Below are positions 9,063 to 17,988 of a stretch of 44,750 bases of DNA, piece after piece. Made by a program: the position numbers and the translations under genes. Every line of letters starts with the position of its first letter. The stretch's first letter is position 1. Origin of the DNA: Saprospiraceae bacterium (GTDB lineage: Bacteria; Bacteroidota; Bacteroidia; Chitinophagales; Saprospiraceae); assembly GCA_020436835.1 (NCBI GenBank), contig JAGQWZ010000074.1, positions 1-44,750 on the forward strand, in the 5' to 3' direction. Below the pieces are notes generated by a model. It was given only the letters and a program-made list of their open reading frames with translations, was not told the DNA's origin and ran no database searches.

Positions 9063-10151
9063 TTACTCTTTCAATCCCTTGATAACGACATTACCCGTAC
9101 CTCCTTCCCGGCAGGGATAAGTGAAAGCATTGGTCCATTTCGATTGCTTGTTTAAAATCTTATAGAATCCTTCCAGATACTTTTTACAGTATTTTGATGA
9201 ACCTCTGTCCAGATACCCGGCTTGTTCCAGAACCCGGAAGAAGTCTTGTTTCGTGGCTCTAAACTCCTCCAGTACATCTTCGAACCTTTGAGTCTCGTGC
9301 ATGCAATAACCCCGGAATCTTCTCTGCATAACCGACGCCATCTTAAGTTCCGGTGCCGGCTTTGCATAGGGGGCACGCACCAGGCCCGAATGATCAAAAT
9401 CATAAGGACTGATTTTCAGTCTCTTTTGGTCGTCGGAGAAAATCCGGATGTTCTGTCTGTATTGCACCGACCAATCGGTATTCCCAATCAAATATTGAAA
9501 GATGGCTACTCGTAAAAAATTATCTACTTCAATTTGATCCGGTCGAACTAAATCCTGATCAACCACTGTCATTCCATTTCTGCCAGCGAGTTGATCGGAG
9601 TCTTCCAGAAGAAATCCCATCACCGTTTCATTCTTCTTTTGGTTATTAATATCCTGAAAGTGAACTTCCACTAATCTTACCCGATAGCTAAGAGGCGTAA
9701 GAAGGTTATTCAACTTGTAGACCAGGTATTCGCGAAAAACATAGCGGTCACCCTGACAAGGCATGACCAACTTCAACTTATTCTGACCATGAAATACGGA
9801 GACAACCGGCACCTCATTCCTGGGAAAATCAAGAAGAAGCGGGGGATACTTACAGTTCCCTTCCATACGCCGGTAGTGTCCCCGCGTACGAATATTCAAG
9901 AAATGTTCCAGCCTGGTCTCTTTACTTCCCTCCTCGACCAGCGTAAAAGGGAATTCCTGGGCCTTACCGGATCGATCAGAAAACAAATCGACCACATTTC
10001 CGATCAGAGAGATTTGAAGTATTTGATCATTCTCAAAAAGCCCGGTAGCGGTACTATCCCGATCAAAAGAATTACCCTTTACAGTGGAATTAAGAAAAAT
10101 GAATAGAACCGAAATAAACAACACTGATCTCCACTTCCTTCCAGATTTCAT
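9063..10151 (-). CDS. Secreted CotH-like (spore-coat kinase fold) protein
   Basis: A 362-aa exported protein with a signal peptide at residues 1-26. Its features resemble CotH proteins, an atypical kinase fold: RTRGHYRR followed by a C-x-YPPLLLDF strand, a stretch NKLKLVMPCQ, LIGNTDWSVQ with the catalytic-loop-like NTDW, and SPYDFDHSGLV with the metal-binding-like DFD. In canonical CotH proteins the latter two correspond to the catalytic and Mg2+-binding loops. Here NTDW and DFDHSG remain recognisable, so nucleotide binding is possible. Bacteroidota homologues are secreted and mostly uncharacterised. There is no operon partner; the divergent neighbour is the PIG-L gene. Confidence 0.6.
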   Translation of the reverse strand: MKSGRKWRSVLFISVLFIFLNSTVKGNSFDRDSTATGLFENDQILQISLIGNVVDLFSDRSGKAQEFPFTLVEEGSKETRLEHFLNIRTRGHYRRMEGNCKYPPLLLDFPRNEVPVVSVFHGQNKLKLVMPCQGDRYVFREYLVYKLNNLLTPLSYRVRLVEVHFQDINNQKKNETVMGFLLEDSDQLAGRNGMTVVDQDLVRPDQIEVDNFLRVAIFQYLIGNTDWSVQYRQNIRIFSDDQKRLKISPYDFDHSGLVRAPYAKPAPELKMASVMQRRFRGYCMHETQRFEDVLEEFRATKQDFFRVLEQAGYLDRGSSKYCKKYLEGFYKILNKQSKWTNAFTYPCREGGTGNVVIKGLKE

Positions 10152-10308
10152 AATTTAAAAGTTAATCCTTTTTTTATTGCTTTCAAATTATCTGATAAGC
10201 AATTCGGGATGGATCTCAAAAATTGACTGGTCGCATCCGGCGAATATTAAAACTGCAGATGTTGTATATTGATTGCAGTTAGTGGTTTTGAAACCTAATT
10301 TTTGCCCG

Positions 10309-11274
10309 ATGAAACGCAGGACCTTTCTCCGAAGCAGCGTAGCTCTACCAATCCTCCCTTCCACATTGCAAAACCGAACCTTTGCCAGTGAAGAGGACCT
10401 TGTCATCGAACGGCCGGTGAATGGTAAACCTCACCAGGGTAAGGTTCTCGCTGCCATCCAACCGCATTCGGATGACATCCCCATTTTTGCGGCAGGAACC
10501 GTAGCTAAATTAATTGATGAGGGTTACCGGGGTTATCTCATCCAGATGACTAATGACGATCATGCCGGTGCCGGTGCGACTGTGGGTGAGGTCATTCGCA
10601 ATAATGAACTGGACACCGATCATGTTGCCAGATCATTAGGTCTTGAGAAGGTCTATAATCTCTATTATCGAAACCACAGAATGGACAACATTAGTCCGGT
10701 GGAAATTCGCTCGCGATTAATCTTTTTAATTCGACTGTTGAAGATCGATACCATCGTTTGTTATGATCCGTGGGGAGATTATGAAGAGAATCCAGATCAT
10801 TACGTAACTGCCAGCGCCTGGGAGGCTGCCAGATGGATGGCCGGGGGCAGACTGGATTATCCCGAGCACTTCGACGCCGGATTAAAGCCTCATACCGTAT
10901 CGGAAATGTATTATTTCGCCCGGGGCCCACAATTAGTGAACCGCATTGTGGACATTAGCCATTACATTGATAAAAAAATTGAGGCAAACCTGGCTAATGT
11001 AACGCAGGGTCCGGCCGGCAAGCATGGTGCCGGTATTTTTAATCGATTAAGATCAGAAGGGAAAAAACTGGACCTTTTAGGCAATACGGAAGATGAAGCC
11101 AACCGAAATTATATTAAAAAGGTGGTTTTGGATATGGATTCGCAGCGTCTCAGAGGCATTCCCAGTGACCGGGAGTTGGGGCGACAATTTGAGTTGGAGT
11201 GGGCGGAAGCATTTCATTACCACGGACCTCAAGCTTCCGTTTTTGATGAATACATCCGGCAAAATGCCTATTAA
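10309..11274 (+). CDS. Tat-exported PIG-L family deacetylase
   Basis: A 321-aa zinc hydrolase of the PIG-L / LmbE family, which removes N-acetyl groups from sugars such as GlcNAc derivatives. The zinc site is PHSDD at residues 52-56 (His53, Asp56), with the third ligand likely His164 in NPDHYVT. The ATG at 10309 is chosen because the leader then begins MKRRTFLRSS, a twin-arginine-type signal with a hydrophobic stretch ending near residue 25; the frame is open 12 codons further upstream. The substrate is unknown. The gene is divergent from the CotH-like gene and is monocistronic. Confidence 0.85.
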   Translation: MKRRTFLRSSVALPILPSTLQNRTFASEEDLVIERPVNGKPHQGKVLAAIQPHSDDIPIFAAGTVAKLIDEGYRGYLIQMTNDDHAGAGATVGEVIRNNELDTDHVARSLGLEKVYNLYYRNHRMDNISPVEIRSRLIFLIRLLKIDTIVCYDPWGDYEENPDHYVTASAWEAARWMAGGRLDYPEHFDAGLKPHTVSEMYYFARGPQLVNRIVDISHYIDKKIEANLANVTQGPAGKHGAGIFNRLRSEGKKLDLLGNTEDEANRNYIKKVVLDMDSQRLRGIPSDRELGRQFELEWAEAFHYHGPQASVFDEYIRQNAY

Positions 11275-11328
11275 ACACTGATCTCCGGAGGTTTATTAAA
11301 AATGCAGGAATGGAACTTCAACTAATTT

Positions 11329-12606
11329 TTACAATCCCGTAGCCAACACCTTCGATCCTCTGGCATTGATCAGTTGCTGTCGTACGTTTTCTTCTCTAAA
11401 CAGTTGGATAGGATCCAGTGCGCCTCCCTGTCTTTTCCTCGCTTCTGCAACCAGAGGCCGGACATCGGTCCGGTAAGCTTCCTGCATAATTTCCTGACAG
11501 AGTACCACATCATTTTCCTCCTGCGCCTTAGTCAAAGCGGTCCGGTCAATAATCAGACTCTGGGCATACGCTATTTTAATCGCCTCCACCGACTGAAGTA
11601 GATCTTCCAGTGGATCCTTTACATTATGACTGGCATCGATCATCCAACCCAGATCCGTGGCATGGTTTAATCCCATTTCATCCATGCCCGTCACCAATTC
11701 GTTAAAAATGAGGAACAACTGGTAAGGTTTAATACTACCGACGGTTAGATCATCATCACCATATTTACTGTCGTTAAAATGAAAGCCCCCCAACTTTCTC
11801 TCCATCAGAACCAGCGCCACGATTTGTTCAATATTTGCATTAGGAAGATGATGGCCCAGATCCACGAGGGTGAAGGCTTTCTTACCCAATTTAGTGGCAT
11901 ACAAAAGCGATTGTCCCCAATCTCCTACTGTCATACTGTAAAAATTAGGTTCGTAAGCTTTATATTCAACAAACATCTTCCAATCGGGAGGAAGGGCTTC
12001 ATATATATCGGTGAGCGATTCCAGTGTGTTTTCAAATGCCTTCCGGAAATTCAATTGTCCCGGAAAACAGGATCCGTCGGACAACCAAACCGTAAGCGAC
12101 TTAGAACCTAGTGCTACCCCATGCCTGATGACCTCTATGTTATGATCGACCGCCTGCCTTCTCACCTTGCTGTCGACATGTTGCAGACTTCCGAATTTAT
12201 AGGAATACTCCTGATCCACCTGATCCTGAAAAGTATTCGAATTAACCGCATCGAATTTCAAGTCGAAAGATGCAGCCAGCTCGCGAATTTCCTGTGCATT
12301 ATCGGGTATATCCCAAGGAATATGCAGAGAGATGGCTCCACTGGATCGATTGAGCGCGTGCAACATTCCTACATCTTCAATCTTTTCCAACAGGTTCCGG
12401 GGTTCACCCCCACCGGGAAATCTGCCAAACCGTGTACCTCCTGTACCCAACGCCCAGCTCGGAATGGCTATCTGGAAATCTCCTAACTTCTCGAGTAGTG
12501 ATTCGACATCAATTTGCTTTGCCTCCAGGATGCTTTTCAAATAATCAAATCGATGCTGTTGATTCAGGTGGTTAGATTCGTTGTGCCTCAGGATCTCCTC
12601 ACGCAT
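11329..12606 (-). CDS. rhaI: L-rhamnose isomerase, Pseudomonas stutzeri type
   Basis: A 425-aa TIM-barrel sugar isomerase converting L-rhamnose to L-rhamnulose, or a related aldose-ketose pair. The residues expected for two-metal catalysis are present at a constant offset from the P. stutzeri enzyme as I remember it: Glu214 (VEYKAYEP), Asp249 and His252 (VDLGHHLP), His276 (GFHFNDSKYG), Asp284 and Asp286, and Asp324 (WMIDASH). The family is known for broad sugar specificity, so the physiological substrate could be another deoxy- or rare sugar. No rhamnulokinase or aldolase gene is adjacent, so the rest of the pathway must lie elsewhere. Cytoplasmic, no leader. Confidence 0.85.
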   Translation of the reverse strand: MREEILRHNESNHLNQQHRFDYLKSILEAKQIDVESLLEKLGDFQIAIPSWALGTGGTRFGRFPGGGEPRNLLEKIEDVGMLHALNRSSGAISLHIPWDIPDNAQEIRELAASFDLKFDAVNSNTFQDQVDQEYSYKFGSLQHVDSKVRRQAVDHNIEVIRHGVALGSKSLTVWLSDGSCFPGQLNFRKAFENTLESLTDIYEALPPDWKMFVEYKAYEPNFYSMTVGDWGQSLLYATKLGKKAFTLVDLGHHLPNANIEQIVALVLMERKLGGFHFNDSKYGDDDLTVGSIKPYQLFLIFNELVTGMDEMGLNHATDLGWMIDASHNVKDPLEDLLQSVEAIKIAYAQSLIIDRTALTKAQEENDVVLCQEIMQEAYRTDVRPLVAEARKRQGGALDPIQLFREENVRQQLINARGSKVLATGL

Positions 12607-12952
12607 GCTTTAGATTTTAAGTCGATTTAAAATGACAGGTTCAATCAATCTCTAAATATAAACAATACTTCTACCAACATAGTACACCTGCTCGTTAGAG
12701 AAATAACCGAAAACGCAGTTGCGAAACTTACACATCAAATAATTAATGAATGCGGAAATAAGATCATGTATAATCAAATGGATTTAAGTGCATTTTCAAA
12801 ACAGCCCTGTAACTTGCTAAAAACCAATCATATATAACTTGGATTTGCCAGCGAACAATGCTTGTTTTCATCCTGTTAAAAGGTTGCAGAGATAAACGGA
12901 ATCTTGTATCTTGGGTTTATTAACCCGTTTAGCTAATTAAAATATACCCGTT
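12607..12952. other. Divergent intergenic region
   Basis: This 346-base region separates the divergent isomerase and 72-aa genes. It is AT-rich. It holds the candidate promoter described separately at 12883-12914 and presumably the isomerase promoter. No open frame or RNA motif is recognised. Confidence 0.4.
12883..12914 (+). promoter_or_regulatory. Candidate Bacteroidota-type promoter for the 72-aa gene
   Basis: GTTG at 12883-12886 and TATCTTGG at 12907-12914 approximate the Bacteroidota -33 (TTTG) and -7 (TAnnTTTG) elements, separated by 20 bases as in the consensus. Transcription would begin near 12920, about 30 bases ahead of the start codon at 12953. One mismatch in each element. Confidence 0.4.
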
Positions 12953-13171
12953 ATGCCCTTAGTTATTCCCTCAAAAGAGATCAAAGATTTTGATGATTAT
13001 CGTCATTGGCTATGTAACAGTGGCCACAAATACTATGAACAAGTCTGGTCTTTCAGAAACAAGGAGATGATACTTCAGGAGTATCTTGCTGTCTGCTATG
13101 CAAAGAAAATAAAACCAAACTTTAATAGGGAAGATAGCCTCACGATCGAGCGTCTCTCGAAGAAAAATTAG
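12953..13171 (+). CDS. Small conserved-looking hypothetical protein (72 aa)
   Basis: A 72-aa soluble basic protein rich in Tyr, Lys and Glu, with no signal peptide. I do not recognise its family. The gene is supported by context: a candidate promoter lies just upstream and a strong intrinsic terminator begins 15 bases after the stop codon, so it is a compact single-gene transcription unit. The sequence looks helical in its second half (EMILQEYLAVCYAKKI). Possible roles include a regulator or a small binding protein; nothing here decides. Confidence 0.65.
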   Translation: MPLVIPSKEIKDFDDYRHWLCNSGHKYYEQVWSFRNKEMILQEYLAVCYAKKIKPNFNREDSLTIERLSKKN

Positions 13172-13186
13172 CAATCTATTGCGTCT

Positions 13187-13219
13187 AAAAGGGGTCTTAT
13201 TGAAAGACCCCTTTTTTTC
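13187..13219 (+). terminator. Intrinsic terminator after the 72-aa gene
   Basis: AAAAGGGGTCTT (from 13187) pairs with AAGACCCCTTTT around a loop of about five bases, followed by a run of T. This is a classic Rho-independent terminator in the plus direction. Confidence 0.85.
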
Positions 13220-13246
13220 TGGGAAAAAGGGATCTGCCCTTCTGTC

Positions 13247-13424
13247 CAGGTTTGAAAAACCAAGGCCAAAACCTTCTCCCGGTTGAAAATACTTCGGATT
13301 AAATATCAGTTTGTCTTTCTGGTGAATGTTGATTGGCTTTCCGATCTCAATATCGGTTGAAAAGCATATATCGTTTTCACCTGAATAGGTGATTTTTCTG
13401 GCTAAGGCGGATTCGTACAGAGGC
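13247..13424 (-). other. Coding-like frame without a start downstream of the GH140-like gene
   Basis: Reading on from just past the GH140-like stop in a different frame, the minus strand stays open for roughly 58 codons with balanced, protein-like composition (for example RKITYSGENDICFSTDIEIG, then GEGFGLGFSNL). There is no start codon. It could be a frameshifted or recombined remnant of a C-terminal domain. Further downstream the frame runs on by chance through the terminator. Confidence 0.3.
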
Positions 13425-14888
13425 TTACTTCAATTCAAGAATCAGAATTCCTTCGGTCCATCCAGCCGGTGGACTAACTGTGAGGGCTTGCGCTTCAATT
13501 TGGATATTTTCTCCGTCTTGATACACGTTGGATAGACTATTATACCAGGATAATTTTATTTCGTGGTTTTCACTTTCCAGTTTCAATGAAATTTCCGTGT
13601 TGTCAGGAAAAAATACCAAGAATCTATTTTGACCAACTTTAACCACCGCTTTCATAAACTCTCCTTCATTTCTACCAGCCACCACAATCTCCTGCCTTGG
13701 AGTCCAGTCGGGCCATCCCTGTTCAAGACAAAATTTACTGATAATCGCGAGACTCCCGGCCCCCTCCCAATCAAGTATTTGCTTCCAACCCCTAAAAGGA
13801 GTGAAGAGCGGACCGTTTCCAAGACTGTCACGAAATCCACCATAGGTAAATCCCGCAGCACCGGCAAAAAAGCTTTGCCAGGCCTGACGTCGCACCTGGG
13901 TAGCAGAGATGGTACCCTCTTTGCCAGGATGATTTTCGTAGCCCGGTTCTCCCATTACCGTTGGCTTGACCGGCTCCCGTTTTTGATAATCCTGCTCCAC
14001 CGCCGCATAAACAGAATTTACATTGACAAAAGTCTCAATCATATTAAAATCCAACCACACATCCTGGTGGAACCATCTGGAGGAGTTTTTCAGCGGAGCG
14101 CCATCCGGATGATAGGTCATGAGTGAGAAATCCCAGGCCCTGGAATTCTCATTCCATTTGCATCTTTCACCCGTGATACCAAAATTAATTCCTTCTGCCA
14201 TGGCCCGGTAGTGACCCAGAAAATCACCCCCGAAGTCCGCCTGGACGTCACCACCCAGTACCCAAATAATGTGATCAAAATGACGATAACGATTCCCGAG
14301 GAAACGACCGTATTCATACATGCTCTCCGGGGTGAAAATGGATTGCGAGAAATTGGGGTGCGTGGCATTGACATATCTTCGCCCCCATACCGGAAGCACA
14401 GCCGCGATCATCGACCGCTTCCGCATCGCTTCCAACATATAGTCCACATGATCCCAGTAGTCATTGCTTTCTTCCGGGCTGCCTCCATTGCGTATCGCCG
14501 GTGTCAACGGATCTATCCCATCCTGGTCTGTAAAGCAGGAATGCCCATAAAAGTTAGGTGGGTTCGCAGTAAAATCAACCGGGTCATCGGTTCTTTTGCC
14601 CCAAAAGAGGCAGACCTGCACCACATTAAATCCCTTTTTCTGACGGTCGTCCAGATAATAATCAATTTCTTCACGAGAAAGCCATTCAGACATTCCCCAA
14701 ACAGTTCCACCGATCCACAGAAAAGGAGATCCATCAATATCTTTTAAGAAACGCTGATTTTCCGAGACACTTAATCTGGGTTTTACCGGATCCTGTCCAT
14801 TTGTATGATTACAGCTTATTATACCCTGATACAGAAATATGAAGAACATTAATTGAAAAACCCTCCGTAGATAGATGGAATAAATCAT
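13425..14888 (-). CDS. DUF4038 / GH140-like glycoside hydrolase lipoprotein
   Basis: A 487-aa exported protein. The leader (residues 1-26) ends in a lipobox-like GIISC, predicting a lipid anchor. The body matches the DUF4038 / apiosidase-type (GH140) TIM barrel: PFLWIGGTVWG near the N-terminus, NVVQVCLFWG on a barrel strand, WVLGGDV, and VMGEPGYE, whose Glu is a candidate catalytic residue. A small C-terminal beta domain with the sequence QNRFLVFFPDN follows. GH140 members release apiose side chains from pectin, while other DUF4038 proteins act on different plant or algal glycans, so the precise specificity is open. It is not in a polysaccharide-utilisation locus with SusC/SusD here. Confidence 0.8.
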   Translation of the reverse strand: MIYSIYLRRVFQLMFFIFLYQGIISCNHTNGQDPVKPRLSVSENQRFLKDIDGSPFLWIGGTVWGMSEWLSREEIDYYLDDRQKKGFNVVQVCLFWGKRTDDPVDFTANPPNFYGHSCFTDQDGIDPLTPAIRNGGSPEESNDYWDHVDYMLEAMRKRSMIAAVLPVWGRRYVNATHPNFSQSIFTPESMYEYGRFLGNRYRHFDHIIWVLGGDVQADFGGDFLGHYRAMAEGINFGITGERCKWNENSRAWDFSLMTYHPDGAPLKNSSRWFHQDVWLDFNMIETFVNVNSVYAAVEQDYQKREPVKPTVMGEPGYENHPGKEGTISATQVRRQAWQSFFAGAAGFTYGGFRDSLGNGPLFTPFRGWKQILDWEGAGSLAIISKFCLEQGWPDWTPRQEIVVAGRNEGEFMKAVVKVGQNRFLVFFPDNTEISLKLESENHEIKLSWYNSLSNVYQDGENIQIEAQALTVSPPAGWTEGILILELK

Positions 14889-15001
14889 TAAAATAATTAG
14901 AAATAATTATAGAATTACCTGCAATAATAACCCTATTATATGGTCCAGGAAATCAATGTTAACAGAAGACTGAGAATTAACATTTTATACCGAGAGAAAT
15001 T

Positions 15002-15694
15002 CTACCATTGCCAGGTAACAAAACGCATCATTATATCACTCAACCACCTTTTATCCGGTTCTCTGTCAAAGCTCGCCAGTGCCCTGGCAATTTTTTCTTC
15101 ACCCATTTTTTCCTTTCGACTCAAAAAAACATCCTTATCGAATGATTTTGAGAATTCGGGATGCCCCTGTATGGCAAAAAACTGATCTTTAACATGGTAC
15201 ATACCGACCGGACAAAGTGCATTACTTGCAAGTATGATCCCCGCAGCGGGTAATCTCACTACCTGATCCTGGCAAAGCATCAATACATTAAATTCGGTTC
15301 TTTGCTCTTTTGTCCAGGTTATCTCCCGGTCAATTTTGAAAGTGTGCACCCCGATCAGATAACCGGTGGAAGCCTTCGATACCTTTCCACCTAGTGCTTC
15401 TGCTATGATTTGATGGCCGAAACAAATACCGATACATTTTTTACCGGCCTGGTCAATTCCTCTGATCAATTCCATCAATTGTAAAATCCAACTTTCCGTA
15501 TCATACACGGAAAACCTGGAGCCTGTGATGATAAAAAGATCAAAATCTTTCAATGCGGGAAAATGATCATCACATACATAGTGGGGCTCCAGATCCAAAT
15601 CGGGAAACAGGTTTCCATACATGGTGGGATAATCTCCATGTTTTTCCTTCAAATTATCCGGAACATGGTCACAAACCAATAACGCCGTTCTCAC
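15002..15694 (-). CDS. Class I glutamine amidotransferase-type hydrolase, proposed gamma-glutamylglycine hydrolase
   Basis: A 230-aa cytoplasmic protein of the class I GATase fold with an intact triad: Cys91 in GICFGHQ, His178 and Glu180 in QGHPEF. It is a free-standing domain with no synthase fused. The start is a GTG at 15694 that overlaps the stop of the aldehyde dehydrogenase by four bases (GTGA), so translation is probably coupled. Free-standing homologues such as PuuD hydrolyse gamma-glutamyl amides. In this operon the last step would be release of glutamate and glycine from gamma-glutamylglycine; that role is inferred from gene order. Confidence 0.8.
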   Translation of the reverse strand: MRTALLVCDHVPDNLKEKHGDYPTMYGNLFPDLDLEPHYVCDDHFPALKDFDLFIITGSRFSVYDTESWILQLMELIRGIDQAGKKCIGICFGHQIIAEALGGKVSKASTGYLIGVHTFKIDREITWTKEQRTEFNVLMLCQDQVVRLPAAGIILASNALCPVGMYHVKDQFFAIQGHPEFSKSFDKDVFLSRKEKMGEEKIARALASFDREPDKRWLSDIMMRFVTWQW

Positions 15695-17085
15695 CGTGTG
15701 TCGAATTTTAGGTGATAGGATTTTGGTCTGGTGATATGCTCATACCCAAGAATCGAGAGGGTACATCCCCGCCCCGAATTCTTAACGCCGGTCCAGGCCA
15801 GTTCGGGATCCAGATAATCACATCGATTCATAAACCAGGTACCGGTCTCCACCTGACTGCCAATCGAGATAGCTCGCTCCATATCTAGTGTCCAGATGCT
15901 GGCTGTAAGACCATATTGGCTGTCATTCATCAAACGGATTGCTTCCGCATCATCCTTAACCGGCATAATCCCAATGAAAGGAGCAAAGGACTCTTCCTGC
16001 ATGACATCCATAGTCTGAGATACGTTGGTTAATACCTGAGGAGCCAAATAAGGTAATCCCAGCTCCGGAAAGGTGCCGGCAGGGATGTTGGTTTGTGCTC
16101 CTTCTGAAATCGCTTTTTCTAATTGGGACTTTGCCTGCAGGGCATTGCTTTTCCTCACCATAGGACCAAGCGTGGTATTTGCGTCTAAGGGATCCCCGAG
16201 CTGGTATTTCTTAGTCAAAGTAATAAAATCATTAAGGAAATCATCGAAGACGGAAGCCTCCACATAAATTCGTTCGATGGCACAGCACGACTGTCCGGAA
16301 TTGAAAAAGACACCATCTACCACATTTGCAATTGTATAATCCCAATCGGCATCCCGGCAAACGTAAGCCGGATCTTTTCCACCCAACTCCAGGCCGGCAT
16401 TAATAAATCGATCAGATGCCGCCTTTTGTATCGCCCTTCCTCCGTCTACGGAACCGGTAAAAGCTACATAATCAATCTTCGGATCATGGATGAGACCTGC
16501 CACCTGATCATGAGTAAGATGTAGAAACTGAAATACTCCCTCAGGCAAGCCAGCAGCCTGAAAAGCCTGCAAATACCTTTCAGCACAAATGGCTGTTTGT
16601 TCAGAATGTTTCAATATTACCCGGTTCCCTGCCAGAAGAGCTGGAATAATGACATTGACGGAAGTCAGGTATGGGTAGTTCCAGGGTGCGAGCACTAAAA
16701 CCGTTCCTAAAGGTTCCCGGCGAATAAACCGGTAAAAGCCCTCTTTCTGCGCTAAACCCACATCGACCAGCGCTTCCGGAGCAATATCTATCATATGACG
16801 GGCACGTTCCTGAAAACTTCCCTTGATTTCATTGGGCGTATAACGGATCGGTCGTCCCATCATGCGGGTAATCTCCTCCCCCCAGGCATCGGCATTTTCA
16901 ACAAAGAACTTCACTGCCTTCTCACAAATCGATATCCGGTCTTGTAGTGGAGTGCTCTTCCAATCCGGTGCGATCCGTCCTGCTTTTGTCAAAGCTTCTC
17001 TGATATCACTATCCGACGCGTAACTCCGTTCGGCAAAGACCTCACCGCTGCCCGGACTTACTATTTTAAATTGTTTTTCCTTCAT
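15691..17085 (-). CDS. NAD(P)-dependent aldehyde dehydrogenase, proposed gamma-glutamyl-aminoacetaldehyde oxidation
   Basis: A 464-aa member of the ALDH superfamily. The landmarks are in place: APWNYP at about 133-138, FTGSVDGG at 209-216 for cofactor binding, the general base Glu233 in LELGGKDP, and the nucleophile Cys267 in GQSCC. The ATG at 17085 is used because it follows the SDR stop codon by one base; an upstream in-frame ATG at 17124 would overlap the SDR gene. Aldehyde dehydrogenases of similar type (PuuC) oxidise gamma-glutamyl-aminobutyraldehyde. Here the aldehyde is expected to come from the SDR encoded immediately upstream. Confidence 0.88.
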   Translation of the reverse strand: MKEKQFKIVSPGSGEVFAERSYASDSDIREALTKAGRIAPDWKSTPLQDRISICEKAVKFFVENADAWGEEITRMMGRPIRYTPNEIKGSFQERARHMIDIAPEALVDVGLAQKEGFYRFIRREPLGTVLVLAPWNYPYLTSVNVIIPALLAGNRVILKHSEQTAICAERYLQAFQAAGLPEGVFQFLHLTHDQVAGLIHDPKIDYVAFTGSVDGGRAIQKAASDRFINAGLELGGKDPAYVCRDADWDYTIANVVDGVFFNSGQSCCAIERIYVEASVFDDFLNDFITLTKKYQLGDPLDANTTLGPMVRKSNALQAKSQLEKAISEGAQTNIPAGTFPELGLPYLAPQVLTNVSQTMDVMQEESFAPFIGIMPVKDDAEAIRLMNDSQYGLTASIWTLDMERAISIGSQVETGTWFMNRCDYLDPELAWTGVKNSGRGCTLSILGYEHITRPKSYHLKFDTR

Positions 17086-17086
17086 A

Positions 17087-17860
17087 TCATTCCGGCGTAA
17101 CGTAAGCGGCCGTAATGCCACCATCTACGAGTAATTCGGAACCAGTCATAAATGACGAGTCATCAGAAGCGAGAAAAAGTGCTGCTTTTGCAATCTCAAC
17201 TGCTTCCCCAAAACGCCCCATTGGTATATGGATTAATCTTCGATTTTTTTTCGCCTCCGTATCCAGAAACTTCATCAATAATTCTGTTTTTAGCGGCCCC
17301 GGACAAAGTGCATTCACCCGAATATTCTCCCGGGCATGTATTACTGCCAATTCACGGGTAAAAGCCAATACTGCGCCCTTACTGGTCGTATAGGCTATCT
17401 GAGCGGTGGCCGCTCCCAGCCTGGCCACAAACGATGCAGTATTAACAATAGAGCCACCACCTGCCCTCCTTAATGCCGGTATTGCATACTTACATCCAAG
17501 CCATACACCTTTGACGTTGATCTGCATAGTACGGTCCCAGGTATCTTCGTCGGTAGTCTCTGCCGTATCATCGTTCGAATCCATAATACCGGCATTGTTG
17601 AAGATGATGTTGAGTTGGCCGTAGGCTTCCTCCGCAGCCCTGATCATTTCCAGACAATCCTCGGCCTTCGATACATCCGCTTTCAAAAATAATGCGTCTC
17701 CTCCAGCCGACTTAATTTGCTCCACCACCATAGCGGCAGATTCTTCGCTTATGTCCACAACCACCACTCTGGCCCCTTCTTTGGCAAAAAGCAGGCACGA
17801 TGCCTTGCCGATTCCACTGCCACCACCGGTAATTAATGCAACTTTATTTTTTAGTCTCAT
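17087..17860 (-). CDS. Short-chain dehydrogenase/reductase, proposed gamma-glutamylethanolamide dehydrogenase
   Basis: A 257-aa classical SDR. The NAD(P) loop is TGGGSGIG (11-18), with Asp36 at the end of beta-2 pointing to NAD(H) preference. NNAG is at 88-91, and the catalytic set is Ser143, Tyr157 and Lys161. It ends one base before the ALDH start. A 128-base gap separates it from the upstream ligase gene, and a TAAATTTG box (17878-17885, minus strand) could be a secondary -7 element. Oxidation of an alcohol to the aldehyde used by the next enzyme is the natural reading. The specific alcohol is inference. Confidence 0.85.
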   Translation of the reverse strand: MRLKNKVALITGGGSGIGKASCLLFAKEGARVVVVDISEESAAMVVEQIKSAGGDALFLKADVSKAEDCLEMIRAAEEAYGQLNIIFNNAGIMDSNDDTAETTDEDTWDRTMQINVKGVWLGCKYAIPALRRAGGGSIVNTASFVARLGAATAQIAYTTSKGAVLAFTRELAVIHARENIRVNALCPGPLKTELLMKFLDTEAKKNRRLIHIPMGRFGEAVEIAKAALFLASDDSSFMTGSELLVDGGITAAYVTPE

Positions 17861-17988
17861 AATTTAAAATTAAAGCGCAAATTTAATATCCAGGTCCAAA
17901 GGCAAGTGAATTAAATTCATTAAAAAACCTAGCTGCCTTTAAGATCAGTTCCTTAGCAATTGATGTCATAGGCAGGGTTCAAGTCAAA

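Noticed and set aside
9222..10106. Plus-strand frames opposite the CotH-like gene
   Set aside because: Short frames with no signal or motif, while the minus-strand gene has a signal peptide and a family pattern.
14211..14747. A 178-codon plus-strand frame antisense to the GH140-like gene
   Set aside because: It lies fully inside a well-supported gene, shows shadow-frame composition with many Arg, His and Ser, and has no recognisable motif.
16073..17624. Plus-strand frames opposite the aldehyde dehydrogenase and SDR genes
   Set aside because: They are shadow frames of strongly supported enzymes with intact motifs.
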